Shown here piece by piece: positions 54,910 through 63,975 of a DNA stretch of 64,000 nucleotides. How positions within the stretch are numbered: the stretch's first letter is position 1; every line of letters begins with the position of its first letter. The DNA is from JAUZOB01 sp963692465 (GTDB lineage Bacteria > Bacteroidota > Bacteroidia > Bacteroidales > Prolixibacteraceae): positions 3,100,001-3,164,000 of the forward strand of contig OY829943.1 of NCBI GenBank assembly GCA_963692465.1. Reading direction: 5' to 3'. Position numbers and translations under genes: made by a program. The notes under the pieces are model-generated. The model worked only from the letters and a program-made list of their open reading frames with translations, had not been told where the DNA came from and did not search any database.

Positions 54910-55767
54910 ATGGAGGGATACATTCCAATTAGTAGGACGCTATTTGAACATCCATTTTGGTGTGAAGAGCGGGTTTTTTCCAAGTTTGAAGCGTGGGTTG
55001 ATATATTGCAACTTGCACGATTTGAAAAGGCGGGTGATAGAAAAACACTAATAGGGAACAAAATGGTTTCCATCCATAGGGGGCAATTCATTGCAAGTCT
55101 CAGATACTTAGGTAGTCGCTGGGGCTGGTCCAAGAATAAAGTCAGTTCTTTTATTACGTTGTTAGTCGCTGAAAATATGGTCAAAAAGGACACCGAAAAG
55201 GACAGCGGTCAGACCATTATAACAATCTGTAAATATGAACAATACAATGATGTTTCAGGTATGAGAAAGGACAGCAAAAAGGACAGCAGCGGGACAGGAC
55301 AGGGACAGCTTCGGGACAGCACAGGGACAAATAATAATAAAGTAAATAAAGAAAATAATAATACCCCCTTATATCCCCCTACCGGGGAAAAAACTGATTC
55401 CGGTTTAAAAACCAAACAGGAAAAAGAGAAAGAAAAAAGTTCCGGCAAAAAAGAAAGACCGCAACCGGATGCACTTCAGTTTCCTTTCAGCTCGGTTGCT
55501 TTCATGCAGGCATGGAACGAGCTGATGACTTTGCCGAAATGGAAGAACAAGATGAACCGCATGCTTCAGATTTCCCTTGATCGATTGTCGAAATACGATG
55601 AAGTCTTTGCAATTGAGCTTATTCAGAATGCGATTGCCGGGAATTACCAGGGAATTACATTCCCGAATACTGATGAAGTTTACCTGAAATGGAAAAAGCA
55701 AAAGGGTTCAAAATTGCCTGTCGGTCAGATCTATAGATCGGAAAACAAACGGGTAGTTGACTGGTGA
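54910..55767 (+). CDS. Phage replication initiator/organiser-like protein
   Basis: 285 aa from the ATG at 54910. A winged-helix-like N-terminus (GYIPISRTLFEHPFW, LGSRWGWSKNKVSSFITLLV) resembles phage replication proteins of the DnaD/O type. A low-complexity linker (residues about 115-185) is encoded by DNA repeats, then a C-terminal domain (FPFSSVAFMQAWNELMTLPK). It is followed by a DnaC-like loader, the usual initiator-loader pair. The linker DNA looks like an origin. Confidence 0.65.
   Translation: MEGYIPISRTLFEHPFWCEERVFSKFEAWVDILQLARFEKAGDRKTLIGNKMVSIHRGQFIASLRYLGSRWGWSKNKVSSFITLLVAENMVKKDTEKDSGQTIITICKYEQYNDVSGMRKDSKKDSSGTGQGQLRDSTGTNNNKVNKENNNTPLYPPTGEKTDSGLKTKQEKEKEKSSGKKERPQPDALQFPFSSVAFMQAWNELMTLPKWKNKMNRMLQISLDRLSKYDEVFAIELIQNAIAGNYQGITFPNTDEVYLKWKKQKGSKLPVGQIYRSENKRVVDW
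55186..55375 (+). repeat. Candidate phage replication origin: GGACAG iterons plus AT-rich tract
   Basis: GGACAG occurs at 55200, 55269, 55281, 55292, 55297, 55303 and 55314, with near-copies GGACAC (55187) and GGACAA (55325). They are followed by an A/T-only-like tract (about 55330-55363) that would melt easily. The arrangement is inside the initiator gene, as in lambda O/ori. Confidence 0.6.
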
Positions 55768-55807
55768 GTTATCCGGAATTTCCGGACAACTGAAAAAAAC
55801 AAAGATC

Positions 55808-56392
55808 ATGATAAGTGAAGCAATACAAGCATTGAAAGATCACGGGTTTAAGGTTCGTGAGTTTCCCCGGTATTCATTCGGAACACAGGAGCAATGTAAA
55901 TCGCTTTTGAAAGATTTATTCCTGTCGGTTGACAGAACGATCAGGGCTTTTGAATGGTTGCCTGAATATGACCGTGTAGCCCAATGGATGAGCGATACGG
56001 AGGGGAAAGGGTTACTGCTAACTGGTGATTGTGGACGAGGAAAAACCAATATCATCCAGTTTGTTCTGCCTGTCCTGTTTTTTGATCGTTATCGGCTTGT
56101 AATCAAACCGGTTCAGTCAGAGAACCTGCATGAAAACATTGAGGCTGTTCTGAAGCGCAGGATCATTTGCATTGATGAAATGGGAGCAGAGCCGACGATA
56201 AACGATTACGGCACACTGTACGAGCCTTTCAACAGGGTTGTAAATCACGCAGAGTATGATAATCAGGTTTTGCTTTTGTCAACGAATCTGAATTCCGAGG
56301 AGATCCGTGACCGCTACGGTGAAAGAACTTTAGACCGGGTTGTCCGGCTTTGTGAGATAGTCAAATTCAAAGGGAAAAGTTTGAGAAGATGA
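55808..56392 (+). CDS. DnaC-like AAA+ helicase loader
   Basis: 194 aa from the ATG at 55808 (MISEAIQALKDHGFKVREFP). Walker A is LLLTGDCGRGKTNIIQFV, Walker B is IICIDEMGAEPTIND, and the sensor region reads LLLSTNLNSEEIRDRYGERT. It loads the replicative helicase at the phage origin. It overlaps the next start by ATGA. Confidence 0.85.
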   Translation: MISEAIQALKDHGFKVREFPRYSFGTQEQCKSLLKDLFLSVDRTIRAFEWLPEYDRVAQWMSDTEGKGLLLTGDCGRGKTNIIQFVLPVLFFDRYRLVIKPVQSENLHENIEAVLKRRIICIDEMGAEPTINDYGTLYEPFNRVVNHAEYDNQVLLLSTNLNSEEIRDRYGERTLDRVVRLCEIVKFKGKSLRR

Positions 56393-56847
56393 AAGCATCA
56401 GTTACAAAAGAGCAGGTAGAATCAATCGTTGCAGACGTGTGGGCAATCAATGTTTCATTGTTGCATACCCGAACACGGAGAAGGGAAGTTGTCGAGGCAA
56501 GGCAGGTCGCTATTTACGTATTCGTGGATCTGCTCGGTGTGTCCAATAACCAGGCAGCAAAGTATTTTGGACTTGATCATGCTACTTCGTGTTATGCCCG
56601 GAAGTCTGTTTTGAATCTTGCAGGGATTGATCAGCTATACCGGAAGAAAGTTGATCTTGTAATATCTCGTATGGGAGTATCTCATCCCCGACAGGTAGTG
56701 AAGATTTTGACCACGGAATCAATACAGACGATACTGGAGATTTCAGACGACCTGAAGTCAAGACACGAGTATAAAAATCTGTCTAATAAAGAGTTGTCAA
56801 AAGTGATTTTCAATGAGACGTTAAAAGTTACTGACACCCGTCAATAA
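56389..56847 (+). CDS. DnaA domain-IV-like DNA-binding protein
   Basis: 152 aa. VVEARQVAIYVFVDLLGVSN, QAAKYFGLDHATSCYARKSV is the DnaA C-terminal helix-turn-helix (the DHxT signature reads DHAT). The AAA+ part of DnaA is missing. It probably recognises phage or host origin boxes. It sits directly after the loader, within the replication cluster. Confidence 0.75.
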   Translation: MKASVTKEQVESIVADVWAINVSLLHTRTRRREVVEARQVAIYVFVDLLGVSNNQAAKYFGLDHATSCYARKSVLNLAGIDQLYRKKVDLVISRMGVSHPRQVVKILTTESIQTILEISDDLKSRHEYKNLSNKELSKVIFNETLKVTDTRQ

Positions 56848-56928
56848 CTTACGGGATAAAGCATTGATAAACAGGGAATGAAGTGATACCTTGCAGTATG
56901 GTTTTTGGTTTATAGGGTTTAGTTAGAC

Positions 56929-57372
56929 ATGCGAATAGTTGAAACATTCGGGGTAGTGGAAGGCGGTAAGCTTCTGATCGACAAACGGGAGGAGTTTATC
57001 GCCGCTATTCGCACTTTTGATGATCAGAAGGTCAGGGTTAAAGTTGAAAAGCTTTACAAGAAACGTTCCAATGACCAGAACTCATACTACTGGGGTGTGC
57101 TTATCCCTTTATTCGCCCAGGGGTGGAAAGACACTACCGGGGAAACAATCGATTCAGAACAGGCTCATGAGATTTTGAAGCAGGAATGCAATTACACGGA
57201 GCTTGTTAATTCAACCACAGGTGAGATACTGAAATACGGGAAGACAACGACAAAACTTACTACTGTCGAGTTTGAAGATTACCAGGAGAGATGCCGCCGG
57301 TTTATTTTTGATTGGTTTGGGATTGTGGCCCCGCTTCCAAATGAAGATCTTGAAAAAGCATTGGACGTATGA
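56929..57372 (+). CDS. NinB-like recombination protein
   Basis: 147 aa. KLYKKRSNDQNSYYWGVLIP and LIPLFAQGWKD, with HEILKQECNYTEL, match the NinB family, which binds ssDNA and helps RecF-type phage recombination. It overlaps the next gene by ATGA. Confidence 0.7.
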   Translation: MRIVETFGVVEGGKLLIDKREEFIAAIRTFDDQKVRVKVEKLYKKRSNDQNSYYWGVLIPLFAQGWKDTTGETIDSEQAHEILKQECNYTELVNSTTGEILKYGKTTTKLTTVEFEDYQERCRRFIFDWFGIVAPLPNEDLEKALDV

Positions 57373-57770
57373 TCGGTATTTTGGAACATATGACCGGGGT
57401 AAAGGAAGAGACAGTTCATCTACAGGTTTGCAGGTATATTTCTATCCAGTACCCGCATGTGCTTTTTAATACGGATTTATCGGGAATAAAGCTTACTCAG
57501 GGTCAGGCTGTCAAGGCTAAAAGAATGCGTGCTTGTCGGGCTTTTCCTGATATCGTTATTTACGAACCACGGAAAGGATATCACGGATTGTTTTTGGAGT
57601 TGAAGAGAGAAGGAACCCGTTTATTGAAAAAAGACGGGACCATCGTTTCTAATGCACATATTCAGGAACAGGAAGAGATGTTGAAGAATCTCCGGAAGAG
57701 AGGTTTTAAAGCTGAATTTGCAATAGGCTTTGATCAGGCAAAGGGAATTATTGATTCATACTTAAGATAG
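57369..57770 (+). CDS. VRR-NUC-type nuclease
   Basis: 133 aa. RACRAFPDIVIYEPRKGYHG and LFLELKREGTRLLKKDG give the D...ExK core, and the helix QEEMLKNLRKRGFKAEFAIG is typical of VRR-NUC. It is a compact Holliday-junction or flap nuclease candidate. Confidence 0.75.
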   Translation: MIGILEHMTGVKEETVHLQVCRYISIQYPHVLFNTDLSGIKLTQGQAVKAKRMRACRAFPDIVIYEPRKGYHGLFLELKREGTRLLKKDGTIVSNAHIQEQEEMLKNLRKRGFKAEFAIGFDQAKGIIDSYLR

Positions 57771-57775
57771 CCGCA

Positions 57776-58219
57776 ATGGAAGATGTTCGTATAATGAAGT
57801 CGTTTTATCGCTTATGCAAAAGGGAATATCCTTCGATTGTTCAGGAATTGACTCCTAAACCTGTCTTGGATAATTTCAGGGTCATTCCTGACTTATTGAA
57901 TCGTTATTGTGAGTTGAGTGGATCGACTATTGATGACGTAAGGAAAAACAGGAACAACGAACGACTTGTTTTCATTGCGGTTATCGTAAAAGCTTTTGAT
58001 CCGATATCCATTGATGATATAGAGAACCTTCTTCCTCGTGGCCTCCGGATCGTATTATCGGATGTTCTTCATTGCCATACAACACAAATATCGAACAGTA
58101 TTCAAACTGTGAGAACATTCATAAAGATATATGCTGACTTTCGGGACAGAGTCTCTTACTTTTATTCAAAAATTATAAAACACGATGAAGTTAAGCGCGA
58201 AACAGAAGAAATTTTGTGA
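57776..58219 (+). CDS. Possible second DnaA-domain-IV-like protein
   Basis: 147 aa. The C-terminal LSDVLHCHTTQISNSIQTVR followed by DFRDRVSYFYSKI aligns by eye with the DHAT helix and trailing helix of the protein at 56389. The N-terminal half is unrelated. It precedes the terminase small subunit and overlaps it by 35 nt. Confidence 0.5.
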   Translation: MEDVRIMKSFYRLCKREYPSIVQELTPKPVLDNFRVIPDLLNRYCELSGSTIDDVRKNRNNERLVFIAVIVKAFDPISIDDIENLLPRGLRIVLSDVLHCHTTQISNSIQTVRTFIKIYADFRDRVSYFYSKIIKHDEVKRETEEIL

Positions 58220-58700
58220 AGAGTACCTGATTGATCTTAACGGGACACAGGCTGCCATTCGTGCTGGCTATAGTGGAAAAACCGCAAATCGAATTGCTTC
58301 ACGACTGTTGACAAAAGTTGATCTCCAAAATTATATTCAAGAGCAGCAAAAAACGATTCGTGAACGCAATAAAATAACCATTGACGAACTTGTTCAGACC
58401 TTGGCCGAGATGGTCCGATTTGATATTGCTGATTTGTATAATGAAGATGGATCCTTGAAAAAGCTGAATGAGATGTCGGTTTCTGCCCGTAAATGTATTT
58501 CGGATTTACAAACAGCAGAGATGATCGAAAAGGGATCTGCAATTGGGTTAATTCAGAAGGTCAAGACTTACAATAAGCAGGAAGCAATTGAAAAGCTCAT
58601 GAAACATCTCGGAGGCTACGAAAGAGATAATGAGCAGAAGAAGCAGGATGGCAGCACTGTGATAATATTGCCTTCTAATAATCGAGATGATAGAGATTAA
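58185..58700 (+). CDS. Terminase small subunit
   Basis: 171 aa. KLSAKQKKFCEEYLIDLNGT and QAAIRAGYSGKTANRIASRL is the Terminase_2 helix-turn-helix that binds the packaging site; a coiled oligomerisation region follows. It overlaps the large subunit by 14 nt. Confidence 0.92.
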   Translation: MKLSAKQKKFCEEYLIDLNGTQAAIRAGYSGKTANRIASRLLTKVDLQNYIQEQQKTIRERNKITIDELVQTLAEMVRFDIADLYNEDGSLKKLNEMSVSARKCISDLQTAEMIEKGSAIGLIQKVKTYNKQEAIEKLMKHLGGYERDNEQKKQDGSTVIILPSNNRDDRD

Positions 58701-60159
58701 ACCGCAAAAAGGATTTCAGGAAGAGTTTTTAAGTTCTCCGGCTGATATCGTAATTGGTGGTGGAGCTGCCGGAGCAGGAAAAACATTTGCTCTGTTAATG
58801 GAGCCCTTGCGGCATATTCAGAATTCAAATTTCGGTGGTGTCATATTCAGACGAACCAGTCCACAAATCAGATCGGAAGGCGGGTTGTGGGATACTTCAA
58901 ATATCCTTTTCCCTTTATGCGGAGCAGAACCAAGAGAAACCAATCTTGAATGGATGTTTCCTTCCGGGGCAAAGATCAAATTCAGTCACCTCGAATATGA
59001 AAAGAACGTATTAGACTGGCAGGGAAGCCAGATCCCTTTTATTGCATTCGATGAGCTCACGCATTTTTCTGAAAAGATGTTCTTTTACCTGTTATCCCGT
59101 AATAGGTCAACCTGTGGAGTGAGACCGTATGTTCGTTGTACCTGTAATCCGGATCCTGATTCATGGGTCGCTGAATTTATCTCTTGGTGGATTGATTCGG
59201 ATACCGGATACCCAATCAAAGAACGGGCCGGAAAACTTCGTTACTTCATGAAAGACGGTGAGTCGATTGTCTGGGGAGATAGCAGGGAAGAGGTTATCGA
59301 AAAATGTCAGCATATTGTAAATACGATATTAAGCGCAGATCCGACAGTCAATCCTAAAGATCTTGTCAAGTCTGTTACCTTCATCCCGGGCGATATCTAT
59401 GGGAACAAGGAGCTACTCAAAAAGGATCCCGGATATCTTGCTAACCTGATGGCTCAGGATGAAGCAACGAAAGCGCAACTCCTTGAGGGTAACTGGAAGA
59501 TAAAGATTGATGATATGGAGATAATCAATTACGTAAAATGCAAAGATGTTTTCACGAATACTTTTATCAAAGCAGGACAACGTTATATCACTGCCGATAT
59601 TGCACTAAAGGGTTCTGACTTACTGATCGTGTTTGTATGGGAAGGATTCAGACTCATTGATATTGGTTTTATGGAGAAGTCTCGGGGAAATGAGGTTATT
59701 GATCTGCTTAAAACGCTTGCTCATAAATGGGCTATTCCCCAGTCTTGTATCCTGTACGATGATGATGGGGTCGGACAGTTTGTCGATGGATTCATTCAAG
59801 GTGCAATTCCCTTCAAAAATGCCGGTTCACCGTTGAATGAGGAAAATTACAAATATCTTCGGGATCAATGCTATTTCAAGATGGCTGATCGTATCAACAA
59901 TGCCGGTTACTATGTCGCTCCGGAGGTTGCATCAAGGATTGTAAAGGGCAAAACCGTTGAAGAGCATCTTATGGAAGAACGAAGGTCAATAAAGCGAGAT
60001 AAACCGGATAATGATGGCAAACTGGCTATCATTCCCAAGCAGCAACGTAAAAACATTATTGGTCATTCAACCGACTTCATGGATGCCTGGATGATGAGAG
60101 AGTATCTTGAGATGGTCAATGTTAACCATGTTCAGGATCTAAGTGGAATCTTCTTCTGA
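58687..60159 (+). CDS. Terminase large subunit
   Basis: 490 aa. The packaging ATPase has VIGGGAAGAGKTFALLME (Walker A) and PFIAFDELTHFSEKM (Walker B). The C-terminal RNase H-like nuclease shows ITADIALKGSDLLIVFVW and LYDDDGVGQFVDGFIQG, giving the catalytic aspartates. It cuts and drives DNA into the capsid. It is followed by an antisense gene before the portal. Confidence 0.94.
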   Translation: MIEIKPQKGFQEEFLSSPADIVIGGGAAGAGKTFALLMEPLRHIQNSNFGGVIFRRTSPQIRSEGGLWDTSNILFPLCGAEPRETNLEWMFPSGAKIKFSHLEYEKNVLDWQGSQIPFIAFDELTHFSEKMFFYLLSRNRSTCGVRPYVRCTCNPDPDSWVAEFISWWIDSDTGYPIKERAGKLRYFMKDGESIVWGDSREEVIEKCQHIVNTILSADPTVNPKDLVKSVTFIPGDIYGNKELLKKDPGYLANLMAQDEATKAQLLEGNWKIKIDDMEIINYVKCKDVFTNTFIKAGQRYITADIALKGSDLLIVFVWEGFRLIDIGFMEKSRGNEVIDLLKTLAHKWAIPQSCILYDDDGVGQFVDGFIQGAIPFKNAGSPLNEENYKYLRDQCYFKMADRINNAGYYVAPEVASRIVKGKTVEEHLMEERRSIKRDKPDNDGKLAIIPKQQRKNIIGHSTDFMDAWMMREYLEMVNVNHVQDLSGIFF

Positions 60160-60181
60160 TCCATCTTTTGGGTGCCTTCTC

Positions 60182-60661
60182 TTACATCCTTTTAATCCTT
60201 TTTATTACTTCCGTTAGCGTTTCAATGATCTTATTGAAAATTTCTTTTTGCATTTCAGTGAATTTATCTGAAATCTCTTTTTGTACTTCAGTGATTTTGT
60301 TGGAAATTACTTCTAATTCATCTTCATCGTGGTTTACTCTTTTTCCAATCTTAGCTGTTGATTCAGCGGCCTCTCTTTCAATCTTAGCTGCTGATTCGGC
60401 AGTTTCTCTTTCAATCTTAGCTGTTGATTCAGCAGTTTCTCTTGCTATTTTAGCTATTAAACGTTTTTTTAATCTATGGAGACTTTTAAAAGTAACACAA
60501 AATAAAGTGGTAATTACTAATAATGGAAGTATGAGTAGTCCCCAATAGGAATAAATTTTATCTGTGTCTTTTAAGAAAGATAGAGCAACTGTTCCACAAA
60601 TTTCTGTTACGATTGTGATAATTGTTATTGCAATAGCAATTGTTTGGGCAAGTTTTTTCAT
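60182..60661 (-). CDS. Antisense membrane/coiled-coil moron gene
   Basis: 159 aa on the reverse strand between terL and portal. Two hydrophobic segments (about 6-30 and 38-60) are followed by three 11-residue repeats (AKIERETAESA type), encoded by 33-bp tandem repeats, and a second coiled coil. Opposite orientation inside the morphogenesis operon is typical of morons expressed from the lysogen. It could be a superinfection-exclusion or defence protein; this is inference. Confidence 0.7.
   Translation of the reverse strand: MKKLAQTIAIAITIITIVTEICGTVALSFLKDTDKIYSYWGLLILPLLVITTLFCVTFKSLHRLKKRLIAKIARETAESTAKIERETAESAAKIEREAAESTAKIGKRVNHDEDELEVISNKITEVQKEISDKFTEMQKEIFNKIIETLTEVIKRIKRM
60351..60455. 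repeat. 33-bp tandem repeat, three units
   Basis: TTAGCT recurs at 60351, 60384, 60417 and 60450, exactly 33 bp apart. The units encode the 11-residue coiled-coil repeats of the moron and could change in copy number. Confidence 0.9.
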
Positions 60662-60831
60662 AAGAGGTTCTTTTTATACTATGTAAAGTTATGAAGTGAA
60701 TCATAAAAAGCAAAGAATACCGCTTTTATGTTTTAATTTCTCACACTTCTTCAACAGTAATAAATCTCGTTCTAACAGATGGGATTTGTTGTTTATCATG
60801 GCTTTAACTTGCTCGAAAAACAGAGCAGGTT

Positions 60832-62271
60832 ATGACTATTGATGACATACTAAATCTTTCTCCGGATAAGATTTATTCAAAGCTTACCAAGAAAGATACC
60901 CCAAAGGTTGATTTTGAGACACTCAAAAAGCAGTATGATCCAACACAGCACGATGTCTTTGATGAGACGAAGCGGCCTAAAAAGAAGATTCGAAAAGACA
61001 ATGGACGAAAAGACAAATACGGGAATCCGGTTCTTGACACCGGTTTCGAAGAAGTAAACCGGATCGCCGTTCCTTTTCAGTATATCATTACCGAAAGAGC
61101 AGTCGGTTTTCTGCTCGGGAATCCGGTTGAAGTCAAACCATATCTCGAAGAAAACAATCAGAGTCAACAGACTTTGTTTGATATGATTCAAAAAACTCTT
61201 GATGATAATAAGAGTGCATATTTCGACAGGAAGTTAGCTCGGATATTATTCAAGGAAACAGAAGCAGCTGAACTCTGGTATTTAGAACCAGCACCGGACG
61301 GATACTGGAATAACGGGAAATCAAAATTTCGGTTGAAAGTTAAATTACTCGCTCAATCGTTGGGTGATCTTCTATATCCGCATTTCGATGAGTACGGAGA
61401 CATGGATGCTTTCTCACGAGAGTACAGACTTTTGGAGAATGACACTTATGTAACGTACTTCGACACTTATACTCCTGATTTTAAATACCATTTTACAAAG
61501 AAAGACGGAAACCTTTCATTGCTGGATTTTGAGGTTAATGATGCAAAAAAGATCCCGGTCATTTATTACAAGCAGGATTACCCAGAATGGTATTTCGTTC
61601 AGTCGATGATTGACAGGTACGAGAAGCTTAAATCCAATTTTGCTGATACGGATGATTATTTCGGATCACCGATGATTAAGGTCTCTGGAAATGTTCAGGG
61701 GCTTTCGTCAAAAGGAGAGCAGGGAAAGATATTGCAATTAGACAAAGATTCCTCTGCCGATTATATGTCATGGGATTCTGCTCCTGAAGCAATAAAAACA
61801 GAAGCAGACGATTTGAAAGAGCTTATCTATTCAATGAGCCAGACTCCGGATATTTCTTTCTCCCAAATGAAAAGCATCGGGAATGTGACAGGTATTGCAC
61901 TTAAGCTGATGTTTATGGATGCTCACATGAAAACAGCCAACAAAGAGGAGATCTTCGGTGAGATGTTCCAGCGTCGGTACAACCTCATAAAAGCTTTCAT
62001 CGGTAACGTAATAGACCTGAGTCTTGTTGATGCTTCAAAGACTCTTTCCATAGATCCGGTCTTCACTCCATACATGCCAAAGAATATGAAAGAGATCATT
62101 GATACTCTGTTTGAAGCTTCCGGCAATCAGAAGATCATGAGTATTCGGACGACACTGGAGAATAATCCTTATGTGGGCGATGTTGATACCGAGGTTCAGC
62201 GGATGCAGGAAGAGTCACAGCAAGAACTGTCATTGCAGCAACAGGAGACTTCGGGATCCTTCAGTATGTAA
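60832..62271 (+). CDS. Phage portal protein (SPP1-like)
   Basis: 479 aa. It forms the dodecameric DNA gate at the capsid vertex. QYIITERAVGFLLGNPVEVK and LIYSMSQTPDISFSQMKSIG with GIALKLMFMDAHMK match the SPP1-type portal family. The C-terminal tail is Gln-rich (QEESQQELSLQQQE). Confidence 0.9.
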   Translation: MTIDDILNLSPDKIYSKLTKKDTPKVDFETLKKQYDPTQHDVFDETKRPKKKIRKDNGRKDKYGNPVLDTGFEEVNRIAVPFQYIITERAVGFLLGNPVEVKPYLEENNQSQQTLFDMIQKTLDDNKSAYFDRKLARILFKETEAAELWYLEPAPDGYWNNGKSKFRLKVKLLAQSLGDLLYPHFDEYGDMDAFSREYRLLENDTYVTYFDTYTPDFKYHFTKKDGNLSLLDFEVNDAKKIPVIYYKQDYPEWYFVQSMIDRYEKLKSNFADTDDYFGSPMIKVSGNVQGLSSKGEQGKILQLDKDSSADYMSWDSAPEAIKTEADDLKELIYSMSQTPDISFSQMKSIGNVTGIALKLMFMDAHMKTANKEEIFGEMFQRRYNLIKAFIGNVIDLSLVDASKTLSIDPVFTPYMPKNMKEIIDTLFEASGNQKIMSIRTTLENNPYVGDVDTEVQRMQEESQQELSLQQQETSGSFSM

Positions 62272-62289
62272 CAAGGAGAGAAAAGCCCG

Positions 62290-63972
62290 ATGAATTTAGA
62301 TTTTTATCAAAGACAGTTAGTTCAGAAGATCCTTTCCCAAGACTCTGCAATCGGAAGCGTGTTTAACCTTTTTACCAAGCGGATCTCTCCATTGTTGACT
62401 AAGTACAGGTATTCAGATAACGGAGCTGTAATCAAAAATGCATCAATTGAAAAGCAGATTCAGGCTGAGCTCGATAAGCTTCAATCCAATCTTGAAACTT
62501 TGATCCGGAGCAGTACAAAATGGGCGTGGACATTATCAAATGAGAAGAATAATGCTTTAGTCAAAGACTACGTTAAAGAGATGTCTGTCTCGAATATTAT
62601 CAGGGATGGCTTTATGCAGGAAAATACCGCTGCCTACGATGAGTTTATCAATCGTAAGGTTGCTGGTTTAAATATTTCTGATAGGGTCTGGAATGTCACG
62701 AAATCAGCAAAAGATCAGGTCGATTATTATATGACTACCGGTGTTGCTGACGGGAAGAGTGCCTCATTGATAAGTCAGGATGTAAGGCAGCTATTGAAGA
62801 ATCCGGATGCAAGGTTTAGACGGGTCACGAATTCGAAAGGCAAATTGGTCCCGAGTAACCCTATGAAGGCATATAATCCCGGTCAGGGGACGTATCGGTC
62901 AGCACACCAGAACGCAATGAGGCTTGCTGTTACTGAAACGAATATGTCTTACGCTAAGGCAGATCTTACCCGGTGGGGACAATTGGATTTTGTGGTCGGA
63001 TACGAAGTTAAGCTGAGCAATAATCATCCGACTCTTGATATTTGCGATAGCCTAAAAGGGCTGTATCCGGAAGATTTTGTCTTCCTTGGCTGGCATCCCC
63101 GTTGTCGGTGTTACATGGTTCCTGTTATGGTTCCGAAAGATGAGTTTCTGGATTATCTCGATGCGAGTCCTGAGGAACGTAAAAAGATTCAGGATAAATA
63201 CCGGGTGAAGAATGTTCCTGAAGGATTTAATGATTTTGTTGGTAAGCATAAAGACCAGATCTCGAAATGGAAAAGTCAGCCTTACTGGGTACGGGATAAT
63301 TTTAAGGATGGAAGTATAACGAAGGGACTTAGTCTCGGATCAAAAGAAGCATCATCCCCAGTAAAAGGAACAGCCTTTTCTGCTGCCAGAACGCAAGGTG
63401 AAGCGGCTCGTTGGGCAATGGATAACGGATTGGCAAAATCAGTCAATTATGGCAAGCTTTCAAACATTGATTTGGTCAATGAAACCAACAGGTCTTTATT
63501 GGCGTTGAAGGACAGGACCGGATTAACCTTTGATGCGGTAAAAGCGGTTAATAGGGCATCAAGTAGATTTATTAATGCTCCGGCATACACTGAAACCTCT
63601 CTTAATAAGAAGACGAAAGAGGTGAAAAATACGCTGAGCATTAACAATGCGTATTTTGAAAAATATGGCGGTTCTTTTGATCAGGTAAATGAGATTATCA
63701 AAAAAGAATTGGATAAGAACTGGTGGGTTGCAGAGAAGTATCGTGATCTTATCAATCATGAATTCGGTCATAAGTTGACAATGGGGAATTCGTTACTGAA
63801 TCGCCTTGATTTTAGCTTTTCTTCTCCCATTTACGACAAGAGTCTTAGTCAATATGCATCTACAAGCTTTGCTGAAACATTGGCCGAATTATTTGCGAAA
63901 TACATGAAAGGTGACGATATTCCGGAAAAATGGAAGACTGTTTTCAATAAATGGAGTGACTTTAAAATTTAA
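62290..63972 (+). CDS. MuF-type minor head protein with C-terminal zinc-metalloprotease motif
   Basis: 560 aa. The MuF domain lies at about 195-285: RSAHQNAMRLAVTETNMSYA, then the HPRCRCYMVPV motif. A linker follows. The C-terminal region has HEFGH (490-494) in INHEFGHKLT, and FAETLAELFAKY with Glu529/Glu533 as the candidate third ligand. This is the HExxH...E arrangement of gluzincin-like proteases. MuF fusions to toxin or enzyme domains are known in temperate phages; such tails may be injected with DNA or help maturation. Which applies here is unknown. Confidence 0.85.
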   Translation: MNLDFYQRQLVQKILSQDSAIGSVFNLFTKRISPLLTKYRYSDNGAVIKNASIEKQIQAELDKLQSNLETLIRSSTKWAWTLSNEKNNALVKDYVKEMSVSNIIRDGFMQENTAAYDEFINRKVAGLNISDRVWNVTKSAKDQVDYYMTTGVADGKSASLISQDVRQLLKNPDARFRRVTNSKGKLVPSNPMKAYNPGQGTYRSAHQNAMRLAVTETNMSYAKADLTRWGQLDFVVGYEVKLSNNHPTLDICDSLKGLYPEDFVFLGWHPRCRCYMVPVMVPKDEFLDYLDASPEERKKIQDKYRVKNVPEGFNDFVGKHKDQISKWKSQPYWVRDNFKDGSITKGLSLGSKEASSPVKGTAFSAARTQGEAARWAMDNGLAKSVNYGKLSNIDLVNETNRSLLALKDRTGLTFDAVKAVNRASSRFINAPAYTETSLNKKTKEVKNTLSINNAYFEKYGGSFDQVNEIIKKELDKNWWVAEKYRDLINHEFGHKLTMGNSLLNRLDFSFSSPIYDKSLSQYASTSFAETLAELFAKYMKGDDIPEKWKTVFNKWSDFKI

Positions 63973-63975
63973 GAT

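Noticed and set aside
60168..60548. Forward frame of 126 codons after terL
   Set aside because: It is the shadow of the reverse-strand moron; its repeats are the antisense of the coiled-coil repeats.
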